A DNA stretch of 42,754 nt from Bacteroidota bacterium. GTDB taxonomy: Bacteria > Bacteroidota > Bacteroidia > JABEUT01. Under the pieces are notes generated by a model, which was given only the letters and a program-made list of their open reading frames with translations, did no database searches and was not told the origin of the DNA. The position numbers and the translations under genes are program-made. Below, one piece after another: positions 1 through 8,439 of this stretch. Every line of letters begins with the position of its first letter. Positions within the stretch are counted from its first letter, which is position 1. The DNA is taken from NCBI GenBank assembly GCA_013289475.1, contig JABCZW010000021.1:1-42754 (forward strand). The letters are read 5' to 3'.

Positions 1-567
1 GGTAACCGCACTATGATATTCTGTACGGAAAAGCCTGCGGGTAAATTCCATTAATAATGGTTTATAGTAAAGAATCATGAATAAATAGACCGGCAACAAC
101 ATTCCCGTTATCATAACCTGCCCTACTTCTGAGAGTTTTTCGCCTATGGCAAAATTATTAATGGCCTTGCTTTGTGTTTCATTTATCCAGGTGGTAATCG
201 TAGCTTCCTGTACATTAAATTTTACTGATATCCATTGCAAGAACCTGGCACTCGTTATATGAAATTTATCTTTTAACTGTGGGTACGTTTCCCTGAACAT
301 ACTTATCTGGGATGATAAAATATAAAGAAACCCTATTGTTATACAAACGGCAAGGGCAACAGCTATTACAATAGAAACTATTTTGTTGATCTTCTTATGT
401 ATTAAGTAATTAACCAGGGGGTTAAGCAGAATAGCAATTATGGTGGCATATACAATAGGAATTATAATAAGCTGCCCTATATACATGATAAATACCAAAG
501 CAATAACGCTTATAGATATCAGCGCCGTTTTAACATAAAATGGAATTTTAAAAGAATTATCTATCAC
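1..567 (-). CDS. AI-2E family transporter (PerM-like permease), N-terminal part
   Basis: The left edge of the window cuts this gene; 189 codons are visible. The translation is strongly hydrophobic, with likely membrane segments at residues about 12-32, 34-54, 62-85 and 150-168. Between them lies a soluble amphipathic stretch (about 88-145). This two-plus-two layout with a middle domain is typical of the AI-2E/PerM (DUF20) permeases, which export small molecules or act in Na+/H+ exchange; the substrate cannot be told from sequence. The start is GTG at 567: an in-frame TAA at 577-579 rules out anything further upstream, and the GTGA overlaps the stop codon of the preceding small gene, indicating translational coupling. 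It is probably the last visible member of a short operon behind the small peptide and the outer-membrane barrel gene. Confidence 0.75.
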   Translation of the reverse strand, partial: MIDNSFKIPFYVKTALISISVIALVFIMYIGQLIIIPIVYATIIAILLNPLVNYLIHKKINKIVSIVIAVALAVCITIGFLYILSSQISMFRETYPQLKDKFHITSARFLQWISVKFNVQEATITTWINETQSKAINNFAIGEKLSEVGQVMITGMLLPVYLFMILYYKPLLMEFTRRLFRTEYHSAVT

Positions 568-797
568 TTTTTTGTTTTATCACTTTTAATATCAATGCCT
601 GTGGTATCCGGATTAACTTCCCGGCCGGGTTTATTGAACTTTCCTTTGCTTTTCACTTTTTTCTCCGTTGTTTCGGTTTCATCATTATCGCAATCCTTTC
701 CTGTATGATCTGCATCACAGTCCGAGCCGGTATGGTCGTTAGAAACGGGAATTTTCGTCTCTATTGGGGTTGATTTCTCTTTTTTAATGTTTTTCAT
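564..797 (-). CDS. Small acidic/lysine-rich peptide with DHTGxDCD repeats
   Basis: I do not recognise the family. The 77-residue product is very polar, has no signal peptide or membrane segment, and carries two copies of an eight-residue motif (DHTGSDCD and DHTGKDCD) rich in Asp, His and Cys, which could bind a metal ion (inference). The rest is Lys/Thr/Glu-rich and probably disordered. I chose ATG 797; a GTG at 824 would add nine residues but lies inside a hairpin (824-853). The stop codon overlaps the GTG start of the AI-2E permease gene by four bases (GTGA), the best evidence that it is translated. It could be a regulatory or metal-buffering partner of the permease, but nothing in the sequence proves this. 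Confidence 0.5.
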   Translation of the reverse strand: MKNIKKEKSTPIETKIPVSNDHTGSDCDADHTGKDCDNDETETTEKKVKSKGKFNKPGREVNPDTTGIDIKSDKTKK

Positions 798-823
798 TTT
801 AGAACTTATTTTAATGTGGGTCA

Positions 824-853
824 CCCGGGTCTTATCTCAGATAATAACCCGGG
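824..853 (-). terminator. Two-tier GC-rich hairpin between barrel gene and small peptide
   Basis: CCCGGGT (853-847) pairs perfectly with ACCCGGG (830-824), and an inner TTATC/GATAA stem extends it. No T-run follows, so it may be an RNA-processing or attenuating hairpin rather than a full terminator. Confidence 0.4.
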
Positions 854-881
854 CTTTATAACCCATTGATAATACTGTTTA

Positions 882-1517
882 TTAAATTTTAAAACCAATA
901 GTTAATTGGCCCCATTGATTTTTGTAACGTGGCGTAGATGAGGTACCATTACCATTGTTGGTTTGAAGGTCCCAACCCACCCTACCTGAAATAACAAACC
1001 TTTCAATAATAACATCAGCGCCGACTATAAGGCCAAAAATATTCTTCCTTATATTATCATTATTGAATGCTTGTTCCTGGCTACTGCTATTTATACCATA
1101 TGTATAAGTATTCTCTTCATTTATAAGATATGAGTATTCAGGGCCGAGAACAATTGTAAGGAACTCAGACGGTTTTAATTGAAGTTGAAGTGGCACATCA
1201 ATATATGTTGTTGTGCGCGAAAAAGAATAAGGCTGGTCCAATAATGTACCGGAGCCCTGAAAACCTTTTTGGGAAAGAAGTACTTCAGGTTGAAAGCCTA
1301 AAAATGTTCCAAGTGGAATCCCTGCAAAAACACCGCCTGCAAACCCTATCCTCGGGCTGGCCTTAAAATCCTGTCCTTGTGCGTCCCAAACATTCGAATA
1401 GTTTATTCCTGCCCTAAAGCCTATTGTTAACCTGTCGCGGGTATCTTCATCCTGTGCTTTTAGTACAGAACTTAAAGACAATGACATTAAACCGAGTATT
1501 ATAAGTGACTTTTTCAT
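882..1517 (-). CDS. PorT-like outer-membrane beta-barrel protein
   Basis: The 211-residue product has a signal peptide (residues 1-21, ending in LKAQ) followed by alternating polar/hydrophobic strands. Motifs include GFRAGINYSNV near the start and a C-terminal strand ending in FKI. This matches the PorT/OMP_b-brl_2 class of small barrels of Bacteroidota, about 200 residues long. Members are integral outer-membrane proteins; some assist T9SS, most have no known role. It is preceded by promoter P1, with a predicted leader of about 30 nt, and is separated from the upstream catalase gene by a hairpin (1636-1666), so it forms its own stress-promoter unit. The downstream small peptide and permease may be read through from it. 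Confidence 0.8.
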   Translation of the reverse strand: MKKSLIILGLMSLSLSSVLKAQDEDTRDRLTIGFRAGINYSNVWDAQGQDFKASPRIGFAGGVFAGIPLGTFLGFQPEVLLSQKGFQGSGTLLDQPYSFSRTTTYIDVPLQLQLKPSEFLTIVLGPEYSYLINEENTYTYGINSSSQEQAFNNDNIRKNIFGLIVGADVIIERFVISGRVGWDLQTNNGNGTSSTPRYKNQWGQLTIGFKI

Positions 1518-1534
1518 GATTTATTTTTTTAAGT

Positions 1535-1618
1535 GTGAATTAATTTTCACGATACAAAGGTGCGCAGTATTACCTGCAGGGTTGTTGTATAACTAGCTTA
1601 ATAAGTTATATCATTCAC
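1535..1618 (-). promoter_or_regulatory. Regulon promoter P1 (barrel gene) with start-site palindrome
   Basis: Read on the minus strand: GTGAA (1618-1614), box A GATATAAC (1612-1605), box B TATACAAC (1591-1584), 21 nt, then -7 box CACCTTTG (1562-1555). After 4 nt comes the palindrome GTGAAAATTAATTCAC (1550-1535). GTGAA to the end of the -7 box is 64 bp, as in all nine copies in this window. Confidence 0.85.
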
Positions 1619-1635
1619 TCTTCATATAAATAGTA

Positions 1636-1666
1636 AAGGGAGCAATGAAAAATTCATTACTCCCTT
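1636..1666 (-). terminator. Terminator-like hairpin after catalase
   Basis: AAGGGAG pairs with CTCCCTT and AATGAA with TTCATT around a three-base loop, with one mismatch. In the catalase direction it is followed by TTTAC, a weak T-run. It separates the catalase operon from promoter P1. Confidence 0.6.
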
Positions 1667-1683
1667 ATTTTTAATTTAATTTC

Positions 1684-3171
1684 CTATTGCGAGTGAGCCA
1701 TTGTCTTTTCGTCAATAGTAATACCCAATCCTTTTGCAATTGCCATACCTAAGTTAATATCGGCACGAAAGAAGTGGCACAGTTGCCTATTGATGATCTC
1801 TTGCTTTTTATTGCCACTGATACCATTCATGGCGTTTATAATATTTGCAACCACACTCTTCCTGTCTTGTTCACTCATTGCATCGCGGTATAATATACCC
1901 GGTTGTGTATAATGGTCATTATCATCTTCGTTACGGTCAAACCAGTCTGCTATGTTCGATTCTAATTGCATTGCCTGTTCTTTATAGCTTTCATCTACAA
2001 TAATATCATCAAAACTGTTGGGACGATAGTTTGGTTCTGCACCGCCATTTTCAGTTACCTGCATAAATCCATCGCGCTGGTAGTTTGCAACCATGTACGG
2101 GCATTTATTCACCGGGATATGCTCATAGTTTACACCTAATCGGTATCTGTGTGCATCGGGATAAGAAAGTAAACGGCCTTGTAGCATCTTATCTGGTGAA
2201 TAGCTGATACCATTAACAACATTAGCCGGTGCAAATGCAGATTGTTCCACATCACGAAAATAATTCTGCGGAATTTCATTTAATTCCATAATTCCCACAT
2301 CAATCAATGGGAATTCTTTGTGACTCCATACTTTTGTAACATCAAATGGATTCCATTTAAATAATTTTGCCTGGTCAGTTGTCATAACCTGTATTTGCAT
2401 AGCCCATTTCGGAAAATCTTTCCTTTCAATAGCTTCAACTAAATCGCGTTGGGCATGATCAGGGTCCGTAGCCTTCATATCATTAGCCTCTTTTCCATTA
2501 AAATTTTTTATTCCCTGCAGGGTTTTAAAATGAAACTTTACCCAAACCTTTTCATTATCCTTATTAATAAGCGAAAAAGTATGACTTCCAAAGCCGTTCA
2601 TATTCCTATATGAAAATGGAGTGCCTCTGTCACTCATCAATATCATAACCTGGTGAAGGCTTTCCGGGTTAAAACTCCAGAAATCCCAAACCATAGTCGG
2701 GCTTTTGCAATTTGTTTTAGGATCGCGTTTTTGAGAATGGATAAAGTGTGAGAACTTTTTAGGGTCCTTAATGAAGAATACAGGAGTATTGTTACCTACA
2801 AGGTCCCAATTGCCATCTTCAGTATAAAATTTAAGCGCAAAGCCACGTGGGTCGCGTTCGCTGTCTGCACTGCCCTTCTCTCCTGCAACAAGCGAAAAAC
2901 GGGCAAACATTTTTGTCTGTTTACCTATTTCCGAGAATATTTTTGCTTTGGTGTACTGGCTTATATCATGCGTTACGGTAAACGTACCAAATGCTCCCGT
3001 TCCTTTTGCATGAACTACCCTTTCCGGTATACGTTCACGATTAAAGTGGGCCATATCTTCATGCAAAAAATAATCTTGTATAAGAATTGGTCCTTGCCTG
3101 CCAATCGTCATTGAATTTTCAAATTCAACATACGGCCTGCCCCCGGCAGTAGTCAGTTTTTTGTTTTCCAT
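1684..3171 (-). CDS. katA: Haem catalase, small-subunit type
   Basis: The 495-residue protein is a monofunctional haem catalase that converts hydrogen peroxide to water and oxygen in the cytoplasm. Visible active-site elements are the distal His in RVVHAKG (H54), the distal Asn in VGNNTP (about N127/N128) and the proximal haem-ligand Tyr in RLLSYPDAHRYRLG (Y337). The length matches small-subunit catalases, and there is no signal peptide. It is the last gene of a four-gene unit (csbD-like, lipoprotein, YceI-like, catalase) read from promoter P2, 19 bp after the YceI-like gene. This makes peroxide defence part of the P-promoter regulon. Frame and length look intact. Confidence 0.97.
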   Translation of the reverse strand: MENKKLTTAGGRPYVEFENSMTIGRQGPILIQDYFLHEDMAHFNRERIPERVVHAKGTGAFGTFTVTHDISQYTKAKIFSEIGKQTKMFARFSLVAGEKGSADSERDPRGFALKFYTEDGNWDLVGNNTPVFFIKDPKKFSHFIHSQKRDPKTNCKSPTMVWDFWSFNPESLHQVMILMSDRGTPFSYRNMNGFGSHTFSLINKDNEKVWVKFHFKTLQGIKNFNGKEANDMKATDPDHAQRDLVEAIERKDFPKWAMQIQVMTTDQAKLFKWNPFDVTKVWSHKEFPLIDVGIMELNEIPQNYFRDVEQSAFAPANVVNGISYSPDKMLQGRLLSYPDAHRYRLGVNYEHIPVNKCPYMVANYQRDGFMQVTENGGAEPNYRPNSFDDIIVDESYKEQAMQLESNIADWFDRNEDDNDHYTQPGILYRDAMSEQDRKSVVANIINAMNGISGNKKQEIINRQLCHFFRADINLGMAIAKGLGITIDEKTMAHSQ

Positions 3172-3190
3172 TTTACCAGATCATTTATAA

Positions 3191-3784
3191 TCAGAACCCA
3201 ACTTTCTTAGTTGTTGAAGGCTCCAGTTCCATTGCTAGCTCTTTTTGGTTCACGTTGATTAGTTCAATATCGCATGATATTGTAACTTCTTCACTAACCA
3301 TAACACCGCCAGCTTCAATTGTTGCATTCCAAACAAGGCCCCAATCGCTTCTTTTAATTGTGCCGGTAACTGTAAATCCTGCCTTTTCATGGCCCCATGG
3401 ATCATTTAATATTCCACCAAATTGCACGTCGAGTTTCACGGGTTTCGTAATACCTTTTATTGTCAACTCACCCCACAATTCGTGATTACCACTAACATCA
3501 GATTTTCCTATTGTACTTGATTTGAATGTTATTTGTTTATGATTTTCCACATCAAAGAAATCTGATCCTTTTAGATGTGTATCTCGCTTTGCATCTCCTG
3601 TTATTATAGATGTAGGGTCAATCCACAAATCAATCTCAGCTGTTTCAAAATCCTTTCCGGCAGTATAAATGTTTGCATCAAATGTTTTGAATGAGCCTTT
3701 ACTATGGGCAATCATTAAATGCCTTACCTTGAATGTAATTTCGCTGTGGGCCTGGTCTATTGCCCATTTTATATCTTTTGTCAT
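3191..3784 (-). CDS. YceI-family lipocalin-like protein (cytoplasmic form)
   Basis: The 197-residue protein shows YceI hallmarks: WAIDQAHSEITFKVRHLMIAH near the start, HLKGSDFFDVENHKQITFKS in the middle, and GELTIKGITKPVKLDV followed by a DWG motif. YceI proteins form a lipocalin-like barrel that binds long isoprenoids or quinone-like lipids and are often induced by base, acid or oxidative stress. Unlike E. coli YceI this one has no signal peptide, so it probably stays in the cytoplasm, as do several Bacteroidota members. It lies between the lipoprotein gene (31 bp) and catalase (19 bp). The extra C-terminal tail, about 20 residues, is not part of the family core. Confidence 0.9.
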   Translation of the reverse strand: MTKDIKWAIDQAHSEITFKVRHLMIAHSKGSFKTFDANIYTAGKDFETAEIDLWIDPTSIITGDAKRDTHLKGSDFFDVENHKQITFKSSTIGKSDVSGNHELWGELTIKGITKPVKLDVQFGGILNDPWGHEKAGFTVTGTIKRSDWGLVWNATIEAGGVMVSEEVTISCDIELINVNQKELAMELEPSTTKKVGF

Positions 3785-3815
3785 TATTTCTGTTTATTAA
3801 TTTTTATTATAGCAA

Positions 3816-4253
3816 TTAACTCTTCTTCGCGGTCAAATCCTTAAATGATTGTCCTAATTCATCCATACTCTTACTGAATTCAGCTTTGAAGGTTTGCCAT
3901 TTATCCTTTCCGTCTGCCTTGTAATCATCCATCGTCTTCTTCATGTCGGTATTCTTTTGTTCCAAAGCATCTATTTTCTTTTTATATTCCTCCCTGGCTT
4001 CCTTTTTATCATTTGCTATCCTCCCGTTAAATTCATCAATGCTTTTCTGGTTAGCTGCAATTCTTTCTGCAGTTTGTTTCCTGTAGCTTTCAATATCAGC
4101 AAGATATTCTTTGTTAGCCGTATCTAAATCCCTATTGGCCTGGGTTACATTATCTTGTGCATTTTCTACTTTTTGTTCAGGAGAATTACAACTTACTAAA
4201 ACAGCAGTTGTTACAACTGCAAATACTGATAAACTCTTGATTATTGTTTTCAT
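3816..4253 (-). CDS. Coiled-coil lipoprotein
   Basis: The 145-residue product starts at ATG 4253 with a lipoprotein signal and a lipobox near residue 22 (VLVSC). The mature part is a long, highly charged helix with repeated Ala/Asn/Lys/Asp heptads (about residues 27-140), so a coiled coil is likely. A longer reading from 4286 adds a Lys-rich leader that would spoil the lipoprotein signal, so I rejected it. Small coiled-coil lipoproteins of this sort are common in Bacteroidota and their function is unknown; an envelope-tethering or stabilising role under stress is an inference from its place in the CsbD-YceI-catalase operon. Confidence 0.75.
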   Translation of the reverse strand: MKTIIKSLSVFAVVTTAVLVSCNSPEQKVENAQDNVTQANRDLDTANKEYLADIESYRKQTAERIAANQKSIDEFNGRIANDKKEAREEYKKKIDALEQKNTDMKKTMDDYKADGKDKWQTFKAEFSKSMDELGQSFKDLTAKKS

Positions 4254-4294
4254 TTTTATTTTTTTGTTTGTTTTTATTTTTTTCAAATCCCGGC

Positions 4295-4483
4295 TTATAA
4301 ACCAGCAATGATTTTCTGAATTTCCTGTTTTGTTTTACCAAGTTTGACTTGTATTCTGCCTACTAATTCATCCATTTTGCCATCTACTAACAACAAATCC
4401 TTATCTGTCAGCATGGCAAATTTTTGTTTTAGCTTTCCTTTGGTTTCATTCCAGTTTCCTTTTATTTCAGTTACATTTTTCAT
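4295..4483 (-). CDS. CsbD-family general stress protein
   Basis: The 62-residue protein has the CsbD signature: a start near [21 protein letters not shown], then [28 protein letters not shown]. CsbD-like proteins are small, poorly ordered general-stress proteins controlled by sigma-B in Bacillus; their biochemical role is unknown. ATG 4483 is chosen over ATG 4489, which adds only MI. It is the first gene after promoter P2, whose predicted start site lies about 30 nt upstream. Its presence fits the stress nature of the whole regulon. Confidence 0.88.
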   Translation of the reverse strand: MKNVTEIKGNWNETKGKLKQKFAMLTDKDLLLVDGKMDELVGRIQVKLGKTKQEIQKIIAGL

Positions 4484-4500
4484 AATCATTATTTTTTAGT

Positions 4501-4584
4501 GTGAATTAATTTTCACGTTACAAAAGTGCGCTACTATTACCCTTTTGTTGTTACAATACGTTTTCAATTAGTTATATCATTCAC
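4501..4584 (-). promoter_or_regulatory. Regulon promoter P2 (csbD-lipoprotein-YceI-catalase)
   Basis: Minus strand: GTGAA (4584-4580), box A GATATAAC (4578-4571), box B ATTGTAAC (4557-4550), 21 nt, -7 box CACTTTTG (4528-4521). After 4 nt comes palindrome GTGAAAATTAATTCAC (4516-4501). The 64-bp geometry is identical to the other copies. Confidence 0.85.
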
Positions 4585-4612
4585 GTATTGAGTATCAAAT
4601 TTTATTCAAAAC

Positions 4613-4651
4613 AAAGGCCTCACTCGGACTACTTGTCTGAGTGAAGCCTTT
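4613..4651 (-). terminator. Strong hairpin terminator after DUF3494 gene
   Basis: AAAGGC/GCCTTT and TCACTC/GAGTGA with GAC/GTC form a long stem (three mismatches) around a five-base loop. In the direction of the DUF3494 gene it is followed by TGTTTTG. It insulates that gene from P2. Confidence 0.8.
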
Positions 4652-4664
4652 ATTATTAAAAGTA

Positions 4665-6296
4665 TTACTGTTGTGAAATCAGTTTACCCGATTGCAACAA
4701 TGTATTATTATTTACAACCCTGTAAAAATATACTCCTGATGGCAGCATACTTGTTCCAATAGTTGTTGTTTGGTCAGTTATAATCGTATTCATCACTTCT
4801 TTTCCTAAAACATTATATATCACGATTTCACATTTATTAATCTGTGTCATATCGTTTAGTGTAATAGATATTGACGACTTAAACGGATTTGGATAAATAG
4901 TAGCCATATCATTTGCACTTCCGGAAATAACAGAAGCTATACCTGCAGGCACACAAACCGAAGTCTTAGCAATTGTAAGCGTATCGGTTGCTAATTGGCC
5001 ATTGGTTGTAAAGGCTCCGCCGGTAAGGGTTGAGTTTTCGTGTATGCTTATAGCACCGTTATTACAAATAATTGTTCCGATAAAGGTCGAATTAGCATTA
5101 ATATTTACTGCGCCATCAACCTTCCAAAACACATTCTTTGCCTGTGTTCCGTTAATAAGCTTAACTTTTGAATTAACACTTGCCGAAAGAGCACCGTTCT
5201 CTTGAATAACAAATACAGCATTAGGATTTCCTTCTCCGTTAAGGTAAAGTGTATCAACAAATGTAATAGCTCCATTCATAACATAAGTATGAGGGGTAAG
5301 AACTAATCCATGGCCTAATTGAGCCGGGTATAATAATTCAATATCGGCAGGCAATGTATTAAGGTAAGTATAAATTTTACCTAAATCGGCAGCACATGCT
5401 GAGGTAGCACCATCTGGTATAGGGTGAATAGAACCTGTAACATCTATAGCATTATAGCCCGTAGTTAAACCTACATTGGTTCCTACATCACCGATAACTT
5501 TACTTGTTCCTGCATTGGTAACAGCACCGTTAGATGAAAATATTGCCCAGCAAGATGTAGAAGCAAGTGCAGGGGCAGCAGGGCCGGTAAGTGTAGGGCT
5601 TCCACAACCTACGGGTGTATAAGCCATTGTACTGTCTACCAACACAGCTCCATTAATAGTTAAAGCTCTTCCTTCTAATGTATCGCCTGTACCTAATGAT
5701 ATTGCACCACCAGATACGATAGTTCCTCTCATAATAGTTCCAGCTGCTAATGTAACAGCTCCATCCAGTTTCCAAAACACATTGCAAGCCAGTGCTCCGT
5801 TAATCAACTTAATTTTTGAATTTGCACTTGAGCTGAAAGCATTTGCCGTTTTAAAAATAAATACAGAATTTGACTTTCCCTTACCATCTAATGTAAATGT
5901 TCCATTTAAGGAAGCTGCACCCGGCATAAGGTATGTACCCGGACGGATAGTGTTTCCACCAATTACAACACCAATTGAAGAATCTACTACGGCCTTGCCC
6001 AATGAATCATAAGCAGCCAATAAGTCAGAAGCACATTGTGCGCTTAAAGCGCTTCCAGAATATGTCATCACTCCGTCAACATTACCAAAACCTGTAATGG
6101 TTGCAGCACTGTTTGAGCCAACATTACCCGTAATATGTGTAAGGTAAGTAATACCCGAATTTGTAACTGCACCAACTGATGTAAACAGAGCGTAATTTGC
6201 AGCTGTACCCAAGTTTGGTGCCTGCCCAAAGTTTATCTTAGGGAAAGATAGTAGAACAACAGATGCTACTATAGTGTGTAATAATTTTGTTTTCAT
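4665..6296 (-). CDS. T9SS-secreted protein with two DUF3494 (ice-binding-like) domains
   Basis: Signal peptide residues 1-24 (ends INFGQ). Two DUF3494 domains follow, about residues 25-230 and 235-450, each with the opening LGTAANYALFTSVGAVTNSG-type motif, ITGNVG, and the TLDGKG/LNGEGNPNAVF strand typical of this beta-solenoid family. A type A T9SS sorting domain (about 465-543) begins with IYPNPF and ends in GVYFYRVVNNN. DUF3494 proteins bind ice or act as adhesins; ice activity cannot be judged from sequence. ATG 6296 is chosen because the longer GTG 6329 reading starts inside the predicted transcription start of P3. The domain pair resembles the N-terminus of the 1253-residue protein at 14918-18679. 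It has its own promoter and terminator. Confidence 0.9.
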   Translation of the reverse strand: MKTKLLHTIVASVVLLSFPKINFGQAPNLGTAANYALFTSVGAVTNSGITYLTHITGNVGSNSAATITGFGNVDGVMTYSGSALSAQCASDLLAAYDSLGKAVVDSSIGVVIGGNTIRPGTYLMPGAASLNGTFTLDGKGKSNSVFIFKTANAFSSSANSKIKLINGALACNVFWKLDGAVTLAAGTIMRGTIVSGGAISLGTGDTLEGRALTINGAVLVDSTMAYTPVGCGSPTLTGPAAPALASTSCWAIFSSNGAVTNAGTSKVIGDVGTNVGLTTGYNAIDVTGSIHPIPDGATSACAADLGKIYTYLNTLPADIELLYPAQLGHGLVLTPHTYVMNGAITFVDTLYLNGEGNPNAVFVIQENGALSASVNSKVKLINGTQAKNVFWKVDGAVNINANSTFIGTIICNNGAISIHENSTLTGGAFTTNGQLATDTLTIAKTSVCVPAGIASVISGSANDMATIYPNPFKSSISITLNDMTQINKCEIVIYNVLGKEVMNTIITDQTTTIGTSMLPSGVYFYRVVNNNTLLQSGKLISQQ

Positions 6297-6313
6297 GATA
6301 ATTTGATTTAATT

Positions 6314-6397
6314 GTGAATTCATTTTCACGAAACAAAGGTGCCCTGTTTGCTTCGTTATCTTGTTACATAACTACCGTAAGGAGTTACATAATTCAC
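6314..6397 (-). promoter_or_regulatory. Regulon promoter P3 (DUF3494 protein)
   Basis: Minus strand: GTGAA (6397-6393), box A TATGTAAC (6391-6384), box B TATGTAAC (6370-6363), 21 nt, -7 box CACCTTTG (6341-6334). After 4 nt comes palindrome GTGAAAATGAATTCAC (6329-6314). The two boxes are identical here, the cleanest case of the direct repeat. Confidence 0.88.
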
Positions 6398-6419
6398 GCA
6401 TTAAACGATTAGTTGTAGA

Positions 6420-7817
6420 TTATAAACGGATGCCAATCACCAGTATATCATCCACTTGCTCCACTCCTGCCTTCCAGTTCTCCAAGAAATAATCAAGATG
6501 TTGTTCCTGTTCAGGCATTGAAAGATGCTGGATACCGAGCAGAATTTCCTTGAATTTACCGGTCATAAGCTTCTTTCCGCCCTTCCCTCCAAAAGTATCT
6601 GCATATCCGTCCGAAAAAATATAAAATGAATCTCCGGATTGTAATTTAATCTCATGCGTCTCAAAGTGCTGTTCATCTTCTGTAAAACCACCAATCCCCT
6701 TCTTGGTTGCTTTAATCTCTTCAACCTCAGTTTGGTTGTTACGAATGATCCAAAGCGGCCTGTTTGCACCCGCGTACTTTACAATACGGTTTTCAATATC
6801 TACCGAGCAAAGCGCTATGTCCATTCCGTCTTTTGTCGAATCGAGGCTATCTGTCTGGCGGAGTGTTGTTTTAATCCCTTTATTTAGCCGTTTTAAAATA
6901 TCAGATGTATCTGTACTTGAAGAAACAGCATCATTCAGTTTTTCAGAAGCAATCATACTCATAAATGCCCCAGGCACACCATGCCCGGTACAATCCGCGG
7001 CAGCTATTATAATTGATTTACTGTCTTTATAAAAGAAATAAAAATCGCCGCTTACTATATCTTTGGGCTTAAACAGCACAAAACAATTCGGTAATGCTGA
7101 ATATATCTCTTCTTTCCTGGGCAGTTTTGCCTGCTGTATACGTTTGGCATACAGTATACTATCTGTTATATCCTTGTTTTTATTTTCAATAATTAATCTA
7201 GACCTTTCAATTTCCGTTTTTTCTTTATTAACCACAATTAGTTCTGCCACTCTTTTAGCCCTCTCTTCATTTTGAAAGTCAAGTTCCTTATTGGCAATAT
7301 TTTGTTCCGACATCCTCCTGGCATTTTCCACATCCTGAAAATCCTTTTCCCGGCTTGCAATCAACAATTCAATTGCTTGCTTGGCTTTTATATCTTTTTG
7401 AAAATCGAGCTCCTTTTTAGCAAATATCAGCGAAATAGCATGGTTTATTTTCTTAAACTGGCTTGCGGTTTTAACAACATAATCGGCGGCACCATGGTGA
7501 AACGATTTTAACGCAACATCAATCTGTTCGTTGCTGGTTAACATAATAACACTGGTCGAAAAATTCATCTTTTTTATCTTATTCAACACCTCAAGCCCAT
7601 CCATAGCGTCTGTTTTTTTGCTGTTAAGGGAATAGTCTAAGATCACCAGCTCTGGTATTACTTTCATAAATCGTCCTATACAAGCTTCTCCGGTATTAAA
7701 TGAAGATATATTAACTATTGTATTTTTAAAAGCAGTTTCAATTGCAGCTTTCAATGCCAAAACAAAAAGCTTATTATCATCTACTATAAAAATATCTATT
7801 TGCTTTTTTGTTTTCAT
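6420..7817 (-). CDS. Receiver-coiled-coil-PP2C (SpoIIE-type) phosphatase
   Basis: Residues 1-125 form a receiver domain with acidic pair D13/D14, phospho-acceptor D61 (VILDYSL), T94 region (MLTSNE) and K116 (DYVVK). Residues 135-200 are three exact-length 21-residue coiled-coil repeats beginning KELDFQ, REKDFQ and KELDFQ at 135, 156 and 177. Residues 240-465 are a PP2C/SpoIIE serine phosphatase with SGDFYFF (D258) and ADCTGHGVPGAFMSMI. Such proteins dephosphorylate anti-sigma-antagonist-type partners when the receiver is phosphorylated. No partner with a STAS or HPK anti-sigma domain is encoded nearby. It is the last gene of the cluster read from P4, 59 bp after the neighbouring receiver gene, and likely a real output of the phosphorelay. 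Confidence 0.92.
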   Translation of the reverse strand: MKTKKQIDIFIVDDNKLFVLALKAAIETAFKNTIVNISSFNTGEACIGRFMKVIPELVILDYSLNSKKTDAMDGLEVLNKIKKMNFSTSVIMLTSNEQIDVALKSFHHGAADYVVKTASQFKKINHAISLIFAKKELDFQKDIKAKQAIELLIASREKDFQDVENARRMSEQNIANKELDFQNEERAKRVAELIVVNKEKTEIERSRLIIENKNKDITDSILYAKRIQQAKLPRKEEIYSALPNCFVLFKPKDIVSGDFYFFYKDSKSIIIAAADCTGHGVPGAFMSMIASEKLNDAVSSSTDTSDILKRLNKGIKTTLRQTDSLDSTKDGMDIALCSVDIENRIVKYAGANRPLWIIRNNQTEVEEIKATKKGIGGFTEDEQHFETHEIKLQSGDSFYIFSDGYADTFGGKGGKKLMTGKFKEILLGIQHLSMPEQEQHLDYFLENWKAGVEQVDDILVIGIRL

Positions 7818-7876
7818 TAAAATTTACTCTTATAGGTTTTGACTGAGATTTATGAGAATTAGTAGAATAGGAGTAT

Positions 7877-8401
7877 CTATTTATGCAGCGAAGCGCTAAG
7901 AATTTGAACAGCGGCTATTCCACCAAGGAGAAAAGCTATACATACAAGCAAAGCAATCCTTTGTAATTTATATTTCCTTGCTATAGTTTTAGCCTCTAGT
8001 ATTTTAAATATATTCTTCAGGGAATAATTGATCTTATTGAATTGTGTCATGGTTTTAACCACATAATCAGATGCATTTTGCTGAAAGGATTTAACCGCTA
8101 TTTCAACACTATCTTCACTTGTAAGCATTATAACACATGTTTCAGAATTCTCTTTTTTAATCCATTCCAACACTTTTAATCCATTTGAGGCACTTGGGTG
8201 ATCGCTATTCAGATTATAATCAAGAATAACCAACTCAGGTATAACCATTTTAAACATCGACTTACATTTTTCACCTATTTCAAACAGATAAATCTTTAAA
8301 GACTTTTCTTTAAATGTCTTTTCAATGTTCGCTCTTAAAGCCAGCGAAAACACCTTATTATCATCTATTATAAAAACATTTATTTGCTTCTTATTATCCA
8401 T
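7877..8401 (-). CDS. Receiver domain protein with C-terminal membrane anchor
   Basis: The 174-residue protein has a complete receiver domain (D13/D14, D61 in VILDYNL, MLTSED, K of DYVVK near 116). A short helical linker (IFKILEAKTIARKYK) leads to one strong membrane segment near residues 148-168 (IALLVCIAFLLGGIAAVQIL), then a short tail. There is no DNA-binding or enzymatic output. The layout implies a tail-anchored, cytoplasm-facing receiver. It is closely related to the next gene upstream (8440-8967) with the same order and length, so the two look like an old tandem duplication. It could be a phosphate sink, a membrane recruitment switch or an adaptor. Confidence 0.9.
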   Translation of the reverse strand: MDNKKQINVFIIDDNKVFSLALRANIEKTFKEKSLKIYLFEIGEKCKSMFKMVIPELVILDYNLNSDHPSASNGLKVLEWIKKENSETCVIMLTSEDSVEIAVKSFQQNASDYVVKTMTQFNKINYSLKNIFKILEAKTIARKYKLQRIALLVCIAFLLGGIAAVQILSASLHK

Positions 8402-8439
8402 AACATATTGCTATTGATCATTACAGGTGCTATTACTGT

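Noticed and set aside
6297..6329. GTG start at 6329 for the DUF3494 protein
   Set aside because: It lies within the predicted transcription start palindrome of P3 and would put residues before the signal peptide.
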